Shown here: one piece after another, positions 1 through 7,974 of the stretch
Layout of the letters: the number at the start of each line of letters is the position of its first letter
Numbering within the stretch: the stretch's first letter is position 1
Assembly: GCF_001440035.1 (NCBI RefSeq)
Contig: NZ_LJYG01000006.1
Span: 1-35,153 of the forward strand
Reading direction: 5' to 3'
DNA from: Bradyrhizobium manausense
GTDB taxonomy: Bacteria; Pseudomonadota; Alphaproteobacteria; Rhizobiales; Xanthobacteraceae
DNA: 35,153 nt
Made by a program: the position numbers and the translations under genes
Notes under the pieces: model-generated
Seen by the model: the letters and a program-made list of their open reading frames with translations, nothing else
Databases searched by the model: none
What the model was told of the DNA's origin: nothing

Positions 1-691
<691 letters not shown>

Positions 692-725
692 TTAGGAATG
701 TTGATTGGAGGGAGGAGAGGGGCTC

Positions 726-1040
726 TTAAGCCGCCTTCTTCTTGGACTCGGTGACTTCGAGAACGCCCATCACGTCGCTCTCCTTCATGATCAGCAGGTC
801 CTGGCCGTCGATCTTGACTTCGGTGCCGGACCACTTGCCGAACAGCACGCGGTCGCCGACCTTCAGGTCGATCGGAACCAGCTTGCCGGCCTCGTCGCGG
901 CCACCCGGGCCGACAGCGACGACTTCACCCTGGGAGGGCTTTTCCTTGGCAGTGTCGGGAATGATGATGCCGCCGGCGGTCTTCTCTTCTGCGTCGATGC
1001 GCTTGACCACGACGCGGTCGTGAAGCGGACGGAATTTCAT
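726..1040 (-). CDS. groES: Co-chaperonin GroES (10 kDa)
   Basis: Heptameric lid of the GroEL chamber. The 104-residue product begins [20 protein letters not shown], has the mobile-loop region ([18 protein letters not shown], residues 18-35) and the conserved [15 protein letters not shown] segment. Length is normal for rhizobial GroES (about 95-105 residues). An AGGAGG ribosome site sits five to six bases upstream of the ATG at 1040. First gene of the groES-groEL operon, with the HrcA-type operator and heat-shock promoter just upstream. Confidence 0.98.
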   Translation of the reverse strand: MKFRPLHDRVVVKRIDAEEKTAGGIIIPDTAKEKPSQGEVVAVGPGGRDEAGKLVPIDLKVGDRVLFGKWSGTEVKIDGQDLLIMKESDVMGVLEVTESKKKAA

Positions 1041-1083
1041 GCAGTCCTCCTAAGCATTTGCACGAGTTGAGGATTTCAAGATG

Positions 1084-1110
1084 TTAGCAGTCTGCGCCAG
1101 CGAGTGCCAG
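1084..1110. promoter_or_regulatory. CIRCE operator (HrcA binding site) of groESL
   Basis: The consensus is TTAGCACTC-N9-GAGTGCTAA. Here TTAGCAGTC (1084-1092), a 9-base spacer and GAGTGCCAG (1102-1110) match 15 of 18 arm positions with exact spacing. It lies just downstream of the predicted RpoH promoter start point and 44 bp before groES, the usual place for HrcA repression and for the mRNA-stabilising stem-loop. The arms are imperfect, so HrcA affinity may be lower than for a consensus site. Confidence 0.85.
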
Positions 1111-1124
1111 CACAGGTGCAGCTG

Positions 1125-1153
1125 AAATAGGACAGGAATTTTGCGGGGGCAAG
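1125..1153 (-). promoter_or_regulatory. RpoH (sigma-32) type promoter of groESL
   Basis: On the minus strand a CTTG -35 core (1153-1150) is followed by an 18-base spacer and CCTATTT (1131-1125). This fits the alphaproteobacterial heat-shock consensus CTTG-N17/18-CYTATNT without a mismatch. The expected transcript start near 1118 lies directly before the CIRCE element, so heat induction by RpoH and repression by HrcA could both act here. Inferred from motif and position only. Confidence 0.72.
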
Positions 1154-1170
1154 GGCTTCTAGCAGAAAAT

Positions 1171-1197
1171 TCGGCACTCTGAAGGCCCAAGTGCCAG
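1171..1197. promoter_or_regulatory. Second CIRCE-like inverted repeat
   Basis: TCGGCACTC (1171-1179), a 9-base spacer and AAGTGCCAG (1189-1197) match 13 of 18 CIRCE arm positions, with perfect GGCACT/AGTGCC core arms. It starts exactly 87 bp from the main CIRCE and lies upstream of the predicted -35 box. It may be an auxiliary or degenerate HrcA site. Confidence 0.4.
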
Positions 1198-1257
1198 AAA
1201 CCTTTCCCATCGTTAACCGATTTCGGAGCACCTTCGAGGGTGCCGCGGTGCCCCGTA

Positions 1258-1284
1258 TTAGCACGGTGCCCGCTCTGCTGCTAA
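1258..1284. promoter_or_regulatory. Third CIRCE-like inverted repeat
   Basis: TTAGCACGG (1258-1266), a 9-base spacer and TGCTGCTAA (1276-1284) match 13 of 18 CIRCE arm positions, with perfect outer TTAGCA/TGCTAA arms. It starts exactly 87 bp beyond the second element. No gene lies between it and the usg-family start at 1439, so it could serve either direction, or be a relic. Confidence 0.38.
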
Positions 1285-1343
1285 CGCATTGAATTTCAAC
1301 AGCTTGTTAAACTTTTGGGCTTGAGATGGATTGTCAGTTTGCG

Positions 1344-1362
1344 TCACATTTCTCTCATGTGA
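1344..1362. promoter_or_regulatory. 19-bp palindrome upstream of the usg-family gene
   Basis: TCACAT (1344-1349) and ATGTGA (1357-1362) form perfect 6-bp inverted arms separated by 7 bases, about 77 bp before the usg start. It has the size of a dimeric regulator site, but the half-site order is opposite to CRP (TGTGA-N6-TCACA). I cannot name a regulator. Together with the CIRCE elements this is all I see in the 398-bp gene-free stretch 1041-1438. Confidence 0.25.
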
Positions 1363-1438
1363 GCGCATCGTTTCCGGGTGGCTCCCGGGGCACGGATCAA
1401 GCCACCCCCTGTATGCGCTCCTGCAAAGGAGGTTTGGC

Positions 1439-1726
1439 ATGGGACTGCGCGTTGGGGGCGTTTCCGAGGACTTCAGGAAACAGATGCTGGGCTACGGGCT
1501 GACAACGGCCCAAATTCTCTACCGGATGCCGGATCATCCGTCATTGCTCCAGACTTACGTCTGGCAGAACTACGACATGTTCCCGAAATTCCCGGCGCTG
1601 GTCGATTTCCTGGCGTTCTGGACCGAGAAGCTCGACGGCCCGCTGCATTCGGTGACCGTCGCGCACTCCAAGCTGATCAAGCCGGCCGAGCTGCGCGCCG
1701 TGGACGGCGTGTTCCGGTTGAATTGA
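1439..1726 (+). CDS. usg: Usg family protein
   Basis: A 95-residue cytoplasmic protein of the Usg family, small conserved alphaproteobacterial proteins of unknown function. The name comes from an 'upstream gene' next to trp genes; no enzymatic activity is established to my knowledge. The family core is plain: GYGLTTAQILYRMPDHPSLL, then QTYVWQNYD, then GPLHSVTVAHSKLIKPAE and a C-terminal DGVFRLN. A strong AAAGGAGG ribosome site 7 bases before ATG 1439 decides this start over the in-frame ATG at 1331, which would add 36 residues unlike the family. The gene stands alone between the groESL control region and a palindromic repeat. Confidence 0.85.
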   Translation: MGLRVGGVSEDFRKQMLGYGLTTAQILYRMPDHPSLLQTYVWQNYDMFPKFPALVDFLAFWTEKLDGPLHSVTVAHSKLIKPAELRAVDGVFRLN

Positions 1727-1743
1727 GATAGAGCACCGCTCTT

Positions 1744-1841
1744 GTAGGGTGGGCAAAGGCGCGCCCTTCGCGCGCCGTGCCCACCATCTCTCTCCGTGAT
1801 CGCATGCAGAACGTGGGCACGCTTCGCTTTGCCCACCCTAC
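1744..1841. repeat. Palindromic repeat, family A, copy 1
   Basis: Perfect 15-bp terminal inverted repeats (GTAGGGTGGGCAAAG / CTTTGCCCACCCTAC) enclose about 70 bp with further short stems (GGCGCGC, GTGGGCAC). A second copy lies at 31737-31826 in the opposite orientation. It has no coding capacity and looks like the dispersed REP/MITE-like elements of Bradyrhizobium. It fills the gap between the usg and cupin genes and could fold into an RNA hairpin. Confidence 0.85.
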
Positions 1842-1892
1842 GAAACTTGTTCCATGCTAGCCTCTCGTCATAACAACAACGGGAGGCCGCCC

Positions 1893-2420
1893 ATGGCCAA
1901 GACAACAAAATCGCGCAGCGCAGCCCAGACTGTGGGGAAGAAACGAAGCGCCGCCAAGTCCGCCGCACGATCTTCCGCGCGCAAGGTGGTGAAATCAAAA
2001 GCCCGCACGGCCGCTGCGAAAAAACCCGCCCGCCCCAAGCAGCGCATCGCCATCAGCCATCACCGCGAGGAAGATTTCAAAGCCGACGGCCTGCGCGCCT
2101 ACGCCAAGTACCGCGATCTCGGCATCGCCAACGCGACCCACGGCCTCGCGCAAGCGCACGTGATCCGCCTGCAAGGCCCCTGCGATCCCGCCGAGGTGTC
2201 GAAACTGCACTTCCATGACGTCGACTTCCAGATGGTCTATGTGCTCAAGGGCTGGGTGAAGACCTACATGGATGGGCAAGGCGAGACGATGATGCAGCAA
2301 GGCAGCGCCTGGACCCAGCCGCCGAAGATCAAGCACATGATTTTGGATTATTCCGACGATGTGGAGCTGCTGGAAGTGATCCTGCCTGCGGAGTTCAAGA
2401 CGGTGGAGCTGAAGGCGTAG
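1893..2420 (+). CDS. Cupin-domain protein with lysine/alanine-rich N-terminal tail
   Basis: 175 residues in two parts. Residues 1-50 are rich in Lys, Ala, Ser and Arg (repeated AAKS/ARK-type runs), resembling histone H1-like bacterial tails that can bind nucleic acid. Residues 60-170 form a single cupin barrel: LHFHDVDFQMVYVLKG at 105-120 gives two metal-ligand-like histidines (106, 108), and His148 sits in the second cupin motif; the usual Glu is replaced by Gln113. ATG 1893 is chosen for its GGGAGG ribosome site, over an in-frame ATG at 1854. The ligand or substrate is unknown. Combining a basic tail with a cupin suggests a DNA- or RNA-associated small-molecule binder, but that is inference. 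Confidence 0.8.
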   Translation: MAKTTKSRSAAQTVGKKRSAAKSAARSSARKVVKSKARTAAAKKPARPKQRIAISHHREEDFKADGLRAYAKYRDLGIANATHGLAQAHVIRLQGPCDPAEVSKLHFHDVDFQMVYVLKGWVKTYMDGQGETMMQQGSAWTQPPKIKHMILDYSDDVELLEVILPAEFKTVELKA

Positions 2421-2465
2421 GCACTCTCTCTCCACGCGGCAATGACGGCGGAGAAAACTTGCTTC

Positions 2466-2552
2466 GTAGCCCGGATGGAGCGGAGCGAAATCCGGGAAAG
2501 CCTCTCCGCGGCGAAGCTGGTCCCGGATTGCGCTGCGCTCCATCCGGGCTAC
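2466..2552. repeat. Palindromic repeat, family B, copy 1
   Basis: Long inverted repeat: GTAGCCCGGATGGAGCG at the left is mirrored by CGCTCCATCCGGGCTAC at the right, with inner AATCCGGG/CCCGGATT arms. The second copy is at 3936-4019. The two copies bracket the broken rhomboid gene. Noncoding and likely to fold strongly as RNA. Confidence 0.87.
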
Positions 2553-2702
2553 GGCATCGCGGCGATCCCTAAAAAGCCCCCGATCCGCGAAACCCAGCCG
2601 TTACCAGTTCGCCGGTTTCACCTACCCGCAGCGCGGCCGCTAACCCGATCGCAAATATCCCTGGCGTCAACTCAGAGCTGTGAACATGCGGGACATGCAT
2701 TC

Positions 2703-3924
2703 ATGGCGACCAACACCTTTGGCCGGCGCGGCGTCGTGGCGCCACCTTCGAGAGCCTCGTTTCAATCCGTCGCCGCGCCGGCCGCTCCCGCGGTCATGCG
2801 GGACGACGATGAGTCCGCGAGTGAGAGCTCGCTTTTTCGCGACAACAAGTTTCTCTCCGATATCCCTTTCCTCACAATCGGCCTGATTTTCTGTCTGATG
2901 GTGATCTTCGCGCTGCAACGGAGTCTCGCCGTCGACATTGGGCGGGACGGCTCACTCGATGTCCGCTCGCTGATTGCACAGGGCGCGTCCGGCTACGATC
3001 TGGTTGTCGGGAAAAACGAGTGGTGGCGGATTGGCCTTGCGCCGCTTCTGCATGGCAGCCAGTGGCACCTCATAGGCAATTGCGTTGCGCTGTTCATCGT
3101 CGGCGTCAGGCTGGAGAGCCTGATCGGCCGTGGCTGGTTTTCGCTGATCTTTGTTGCCAGTGCGCTGGCCGGCGAGGCCGGCTCGCTGCTGGGCAATGGC
3201 TCGGGCACGGTCGGCGTCGGCGCGTCAGGCGCCATTACCGGGCTCATCGCCGCGCTGTTCGTTGCGAGCTTCGAGCCCGAGGCGGACGCCGAGACGACGA
3301 TGTCGCGACTGAAGACGTCGCTCTTCTTCGGTGTCCGGCACTGCTGCCGCTGGCCTTTGGCGCCTCCGGCAACGTCAACTATTATGCGCATGCAGGCGGT
3401 GCGGTAGCCGGTGGCGCGCTTGCCATCACGCCGTGGATCGCTTTCTGGTCCTATGACAGCCTGCCGCGAAGCGCTGGCATGGTGTTGCTCGGAGGATTTG
3501 TGGGATCCCTGATTTGCGCCGGCTTCGCCGCCATTCACTATCGGTCCTACATGGCCGATGCCGGGCAGTATATCCGCGCCTCGGAAATGCCGGCGGGCAC
3601 GCGCGAGATGGCCGGCCGTTCCGCTGATTTCGTCAACCGCTATCCGAAGGACCCGCGCGCTCACCTGTTCCGTGCGATTTACTTCGCTGAACGGAACAGC
3701 CTCAGTGCCGCCGAGGCGGAAGTGCAAACCGCGATGTCGCTCGCTGCGTCGGATGTGGCGGGCGGTCCGGTGCGATCGGTGGCGCGGGCCTTGCTGGCGC
3801 AATTGCTGCTCGCGCGGGGACGGACCACCGAGGCGAAGGCCAGGCGGCCGAGGTGTGCCGCGCCAAGCTGGGTGACGTGCGACGGCTCCTGGAGCAGTCG
3901 AAATTGTGCGGTGAGAAAGGGTAG
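2703..3924 (+). pseudogene. Rhomboid family intramembrane serine protease, two frameshifts
   Basis: Membrane protease that cleaves transmembrane helices. Frame 1 (from ATG 2703) carries a disordered N-terminus, a first membrane segment near residues 55-75, the HGSQWHLIGN loop (His118, His122, Asn126) and the GASG nucleophile motif with Ser175. It then breaks at about 3334-3336 (GTCCGG), where restoring one C continues as PALLPLAFGASGN and the catalytic-His segment NYYAHAGG in the next frame. After two more membrane segments and a TPR-like tail, a second break near 3840-3843 (GCCAGG) is again cured by one extra C, giving AEVCRAKLGDVRRLLEQ and a stop at 3924. As printed, Ser and His cannot lie in one protein, so the gene is inactive or the sequence has errors. 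Confidence 0.85.
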
Positions 3925-3935
3925 TTCGTAGGTTC

Positions 3936-4019
3936 GTAGCCCGGATGGAGCGAAGCGAAATCCGGGGTGCCTGCAACGGAGATACGTTCCCGGATTGCGC
4001 TCCGCTCCATCCGGGCTAC
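3936..4019. repeat. Palindromic repeat, family B, copy 2
   Basis: Same ends as copy 1 (GTAGCCCGGATGGAGCG ... CGCTCCATCCGGGCTAC), differing in the ~25-bp centre. It lies 11 bp after the rhomboid stop and 4 bp from the end of the convergent nucleoside transporter gene, where its hairpin could end transcription on both strands. Confidence 0.87.
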
Positions 4020-4023
4020 GGCA

Positions 4024-5274
4024 TCACGTCAACACCCCGACGATCGCCCCCATCAGGCACGTCGTCAGCGTCCCCGATACGATCGACTTCAACCCCAGCG
4101 CGTTGATCTCCTCGCGCCGTTCCGGCGCCATCACGCCGAGGCCGCCGATCATGATGCCGAGGCTGGCGAAATTGGCGAAGCCGCACATCGCATAGAGCAT
4201 GATCAGGCGCGAGCGCGGATCGAGCGTGTCGGGCGGCAGCTTCGAGAAGTCGACATAGGCGACGAGCTCGTTGAGCACGGTCTTGGTGCCCATCAGGCTG
4301 CCGGCGGTGATCGCCTGGTCCCAGGGCAGTCCCATCAGCCAGCACACCGGCGCCATGATCAATCCCAGCACCCGCTGCAGCGAGATCGCGGCGCCCCCCA
4401 CGGCAGGCAATAGCCCCAGCACCGCATTGGCGAGATAGACCAGCGCCACCAGCACCAGCAGCATCGCGACGATGTTGATCAACAGCTCGATGCCGGCGCT
4501 GGTGCCCTTCACGATCGCATCCATGGTGCCGGAGACCGCCATCTCCGGATCCTCGAGCGATCCGCCGGTGCGCTTGTCCGACGTCTCAGGGATCATGATC
4601 AGGCTGACCAGGATCGCGGCCGGCGCGCCCAGCACGGAGGCGATGACGAAATGCGCGGCTGCGTCAGGAATGAGAGGCGCAAGCAGCGTCGCATAGAGCA
4701 CCAGCACGGTGCCGGCGATGCCGGCCATGCCGCCGGTCATCACCAGAAACAATTCGCTGCGCGACATCTGCGAAAGATACGGCCGCACGAACAGCGGCGC
4801 CTCGACCATGCCGAGGAAGATGTTGGCGGCGGTGGAGAGCCCGACCGCGCCGCCGACGCCCAGCGTGCGCTCCAGCAGCCAGGCCATGCCGCGCACAACA
4901 GGCGGCAGCACCCGCCAGTAGAACAGCAGCGTCGTCAGCACGCTCATGACCAGCACGATCGGCAGCGCCTGGAACGCCAGGATGAAATCGGCGCCCGGCA
5001 CCTTCAGCTCGAAGGGCAGGGTGCCGCCGCCGACATAGCCGAACACGAAGGAGGAGCCGGCGCGCGAGGCCGCCGAGATGGCGCCGACCGCGTCGTTGAT
5101 GGCCCCGAAAGCGTGCGCCACCAAAGGTACCTTCAAAAGCACGATCGCGGTGACGAAGGTGACGACGAGGCCGATCAGCGCCTGGCGCAACGAGACCGCG
5201 CGGCGATTCTCCGCGAGTGCGAAGGCGATCAGCAGCAATGCGAAAACGCCGAGTGTCGATTGCAGCCGCAGCAT
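4024..5274 (-). CDS. Concentrative nucleoside transporter (CNT/NupC family)
   Basis: Inner-membrane symporter that takes up nucleosides with H+ or Na+. The 416-residue length and order fit the family: N-terminal helices, the nucleoside-recognition (gate) domain around 100-195, and the C-terminal transporter domain. Visible signatures are STAANIFLGMVEAPLFVRPY (147-166, with the substrate-binding Glu158 type residue) and SLMGTKTVLNELVAY in the second half. The ATG at 5274 has a GGGGA ribosome site. Neighbours give no substrate clue. Bacterial relatives are annotated NupC, but whether it prefers pyrimidine or purine nucleosides cannot be read here. Confidence 0.93.
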   Translation of the reverse strand: MLRLQSTLGVFALLLIAFALAENRRAVSLRQALIGLVVTFVTAIVLLKVPLVAHAFGAINDAVGAISAASRAGSSFVFGYVGGGTLPFELKVPGADFILAFQALPIVLVMSVLTTLLFYWRVLPPVVRGMAWLLERTLGVGGAVGLSTAANIFLGMVEAPLFVRPYLSQMSRSELFLVMTGGMAGIAGTVLVLYATLLAPLIPDAAAHFVIASVLGAPAAILVSLIMIPETSDKRTGGSLEDPEMAVSGTMDAIVKGTSAGIELLINIVAMLLVLVALVYLANAVLGLLPAVGGAAISLQRVLGLIMAPVCWLMGLPWDQAITAGSLMGTKTVLNELVAYVDFSKLPPDTLDPRSRLIMLYAMCGFANFASLGIMIGGLGVMAPERREEINALGLKSIVSGTLTTCLMGAIVGVLT

Positions 5275-5295
5275 GATGTCCCCAAACCCTCAATC

Positions 5296-5325
5296 ATTAT
5301 GGCCGCGCCTGCGTTGCAAACGCAA
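5296..5325 (-). promoter_or_regulatory. Possible sigma-70 promoter of the nucleoside transporter gene
   Basis: On the minus strand TTGCGT (5325-5320), an 18-base spacer and CATAAT (5301-5296, five of six matches to TATAAT) lie 22 bp before the transporter start. Motif match only. Confidence 0.4.
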
Positions 5326-5417
5326 TGCCGGGAATGGTGCGGGCCGTCCTGCTGTTGACATCCGGGTCCCGGTCAGCCACCCCCGGCGCGTCGATATCAA
5401 GGGCCGATCATCCGCGC

Positions 5418-6671
5418 GTGACCGAACAGGCGATGCCAGAGCAGTCAGGATCCGTCAGTCCGCCGGCCACCGCCGGTGAGCTCCTCCGCCATCCCGCCTT
5501 CCTGTTCTTCCTGCTCGCCCGCAGCCTGTCGCGCTTCTCCAGCCAGATCGCGGCGGTCGCGATCGGCTGGCAGATCTATGATCTCACCGGCTCGGCCTTC
5601 GACCTCGGCATGGTCGGGCTGGTGCAATTCGCGCCCACCGCGCTTTTGGTGTTCGTCGCCGGCCATGCCGCCGACCGTTTCGAGCGCAAGCGCGTGGTCC
5701 AGCTCTGCCAGCTCGTGGAGGCCGCCACCGCGCTCTATCTCGCTGTCCTCACCTATCTCGGCGCGGTCAGCGAAGTGCAGATATTCATCGCGACCTTCGT
5801 GCTCGGCATTGCCGGCGCCTTCGAGAGCCCGACCACCGCGGCGCTGCTGCCGCTGATCGCGCCGCAGGGCTCGCTCCAGCGTGCGACGGCGGTCGCGAGC
5901 GGGGCGGCTCAGGTCGCGACCATCACCGGGCCTGCGCTCGGCGGCTTTACCTACGCGATCGCACCGCATCTCGCCTACACAATGATGCTGCTGTTCTGGA
6001 TCTTCGGGATGATCCTGACCGGCTTCATCCAGCCGCGTCCGCAGGCCGTCGCCAGGCAAGGAACGGACGAGGACAATATCTTTGCCGGCGTCCGCTTTAT
6101 CAGGAGCAATCCGGCGATCCTCGGCACCATCTCGCTCGACCTGTTCGCCGTGCTGTTCGGCGGCGTCACCGCGCTGTTGCCGATCTATGCCCGCGACATC
6201 CTCCAGACCGGCCCGGTCGGGCTCGGCGTGCTCCGGGCTGCGCCCGCGGTCGGCGCGCTGCTGATGACCATGGTGCTGGCGCGCCACGCCATCTCCAGGC
6301 ATGTCGGCCTGCGCATGTTCCAGGCGGTGATCGTGTTCGGCATCGCCACGATCGTGTTCGCGCTGTCGTCCTGGATGTGGCTGTCGGTGTTGTCGCTCGC
6401 GATCCTCGGCGCTGCCGACACGATCAGCGTCGTGATCCGCTTCTCGCTGGTGCAGCTGGCGACCCCCGACGAGATGCGCGGCCGCGTCGGCGCCGTCAAC
6501 TTCCTGTTCATCAACGCCTCGAACCAGCTCGGCCAGTTCGAGAGCGGCCTGACGGCAGCACTGTTCGGCGCCATGCCGGCGGCCGTGCTCGGCGGCGTCT
6601 GCACGGTTGCCGTGGCGCTGCTCTGGATGAAGCTGTTTCCGAGCCTGCGGAAGGTGGAGAACCTGGAGTAG
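5418..6671 (+). CDS. MFS transporter (12-helix, MFS_3/EntS-like type)
   Basis: Inner-membrane secondary transporter, probably an exporter. The protein has about 12 hydrophobic segments; the intracellular loop between helices 2 and 3 carries the MFS motif GHAADRFERKRVV, and the second half has DEMRGRVGAVNFLF, which together with the N-terminal HPAFLFFLLARSLSRFSSQI are typical of the enterobactin-exporter-like MFS_3 group. GTG 5418 gives 417 residues starting VTEQAMPEQ; ATG 5433 is an alternative, and the upstream ATG 5325 would add 31 unlikely residues. It is transcribed divergently from the nucleoside transporter. Substrate unknown; no siderophore genes are nearby. Confidence 0.88.
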   Translation: MTEQAMPEQSGSVSPPATAGELLRHPAFLFFLLARSLSRFSSQIAAVAIGWQIYDLTGSAFDLGMVGLVQFAPTALLVFVAGHAADRFERKRVVQLCQLVEAATALYLAVLTYLGAVSEVQIFIATFVLGIAGAFESPTTAALLPLIAPQGSLQRATAVASGAAQVATITGPALGGFTYAIAPHLAYTMMLLFWIFGMILTGFIQPRPQAVARQGTDEDNIFAGVRFIRSNPAILGTISLDLFAVLFGGVTALLPIYARDILQTGPVGLGVLRAAPAVGALLMTMVLARHAISRHVGLRMFQAVIVFGIATIVFALSSWMWLSVLSLAILGAADTISVVIRFSLVQLATPDEMRGRVGAVNFLFINASNQLGQFESGLTAALFGAMPAAVLGGVCTVAVALLWMKLFPSLRKVENLE

Positions 6672-6872
6672 GGAAGCCCGTCGGAGCTTGAAGGCATATT
6701 GCAGCGCCCACCGAACGAATGTCAAAAGAGTATCGGTTCAGCATCTGAATCGTGGTGGCGGCAGCGGCGGTCACCCGATACGGTTTCGAGCAATAGAGAG
6801 AGCTGAGCCAAATTCAGCCATCGGGTCGAGCCCAGACGTTTACAAACCGGGCCGGCCCAGGAGGGAACGGAT

Positions 6873-7757
6873 ATGGAACCAGACCTGGAAGTCGTCCAGA
6901 TTCGGCGCGGCGAGTCGTTCAAGGCTTGGTCGCACGGGTATCCCTTCCACACGGTCAGGTGGCACTTTCATCCGGAATACGAAATCCATCAGGTCGTCGC
7001 GACCAGCGGTCGCTACTTCGTTGGCGATTTCATCGGCCAGTTCGAGCCGGGCAACCTCGTGCTCACGGGACCCAACTTGCCGCATAATTGGGTGAGCGAC
7101 CTGCCGGCGGACATGACCATCCCGCTGCGCGGACGCATCATCCAGTTCAGCGAAGAATTCATCGGCGACACGATGAGGCTGATGCCTGAGCTGTCGGGTC
7201 TCGGCGCGCTGCTGGAATCCTCCCGGCGCGGCGTCCTTTTTGCCAGCAGCACGAGCAAGGAGCTTGCCCCGCTGATGGAGGAGATCGTGGCGGCGAAGGG
7301 CGTGCGCCGGATCGAACTTTTCATGATGATCCTGGGGACGCTCTCCCGCGCCCGTGGTGCACTGCCGCTGTCCAGCCCGAACTATTTGCCCGATCCGTCC
7401 GGCTACATGTCGGCGGGGATGAACAAGGCGCTCGCCTTCATCCGCGAGAACCTCACGCAGCCGTTCAGCGAAGCCGATCTCGCCGCGATCGCGGGCCAGT
7501 CGCAAAGCGCGTTCTCTCGCTCGTTCCGCCGGCACACGGGGATGTCGCTGGTGCAATATGTTAAGCGGCTCCGCATCAATCTCGCCTGCCAGATCCTGAT
7601 GAGCGACGAACACGCGTCCATCACCGACATCTGCTTCCAGGTCGGCTTCAACAATCTCTCCAATTTCAATCGCCAGTTCCTGGCCGAGAAGGGCATGCCG
7701 CCTTCGCGCTTCAGGCGGTTGCTGGCGGACAACATCAACGCGGCACGCGCCGCCTAA
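6873..7757 (+). CDS. AraC family transcriptional regulator
   Basis: 294-residue DNA-binding regulator. The N-terminal half is a cupin-like sensor domain (HTVRWHFHPEYEIHQVV near 28-44, then GDFIGQFEPGNLVLTGPNLPHNW). The C-terminal ~100 residues carry two helix-turn-helix units: PFSEADLAAIAGQSQSAFSR and the AraC signature region ITDICFQVGFNNLSNFNRQF. AGGAGGGA precedes ATG 6873. It lies just upstream of, and in the same direction as, the pentitol transport and catabolism genes, so it is the probable local activator, with a pentitol, pentulose or phosphorylated derivative as the inferred effector. Confidence 0.93.
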   Translation: MEPDLEVVQIRRGESFKAWSHGYPFHTVRWHFHPEYEIHQVVATSGRYFVGDFIGQFEPGNLVLTGPNLPHNWVSDLPADMTIPLRGRIIQFSEEFIGDTMRLMPELSGLGALLESSRRGVLFASSTSKELAPLMEEIVAAKGVRRIELFMMILGTLSRARGALPLSSPNYLPDPSGYMSAGMNKALAFIRENLTQPFSEADLAAIAGQSQSAFSRSFRRHTGMSLVQYVKRLRINLACQILMSDEHASITDICFQVGFNNLSNFNRQFLAEKGMPPSRFRRLLADNINAARAA

Positions 7758-7974
7758 CCGGGAGGAGCAAGGGAGGAGGACGATTACGGGAAGAATGACG
7801 CTGGCGCGCCGATGGCGGCCTGCGAAGGAGATCGTCTGTCCGAAAATTCCGCGTGGCTTCGGAGGCTATCGGCGCTGACCGCCGTTCTCATCCGGCTGCG
7901 GAAGCAGGGATGGCTTGTCTCCAAGACATCAACGAGCAGCACTTTAACACCCAGTTTCCGAAAGGGAAGTCCGA

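Noticed and set aside
4651..6725. Long antisense reading frames (for example plus strand 4651-5358 and minus strand 5445-6725) opposite the two transporter genes
   Set aside because: Their products are rich in Arg, His, Gln and Ala with no fold-like pattern; they are the expected shadows of GC-rich genes with clear transporter homology on the other strand.
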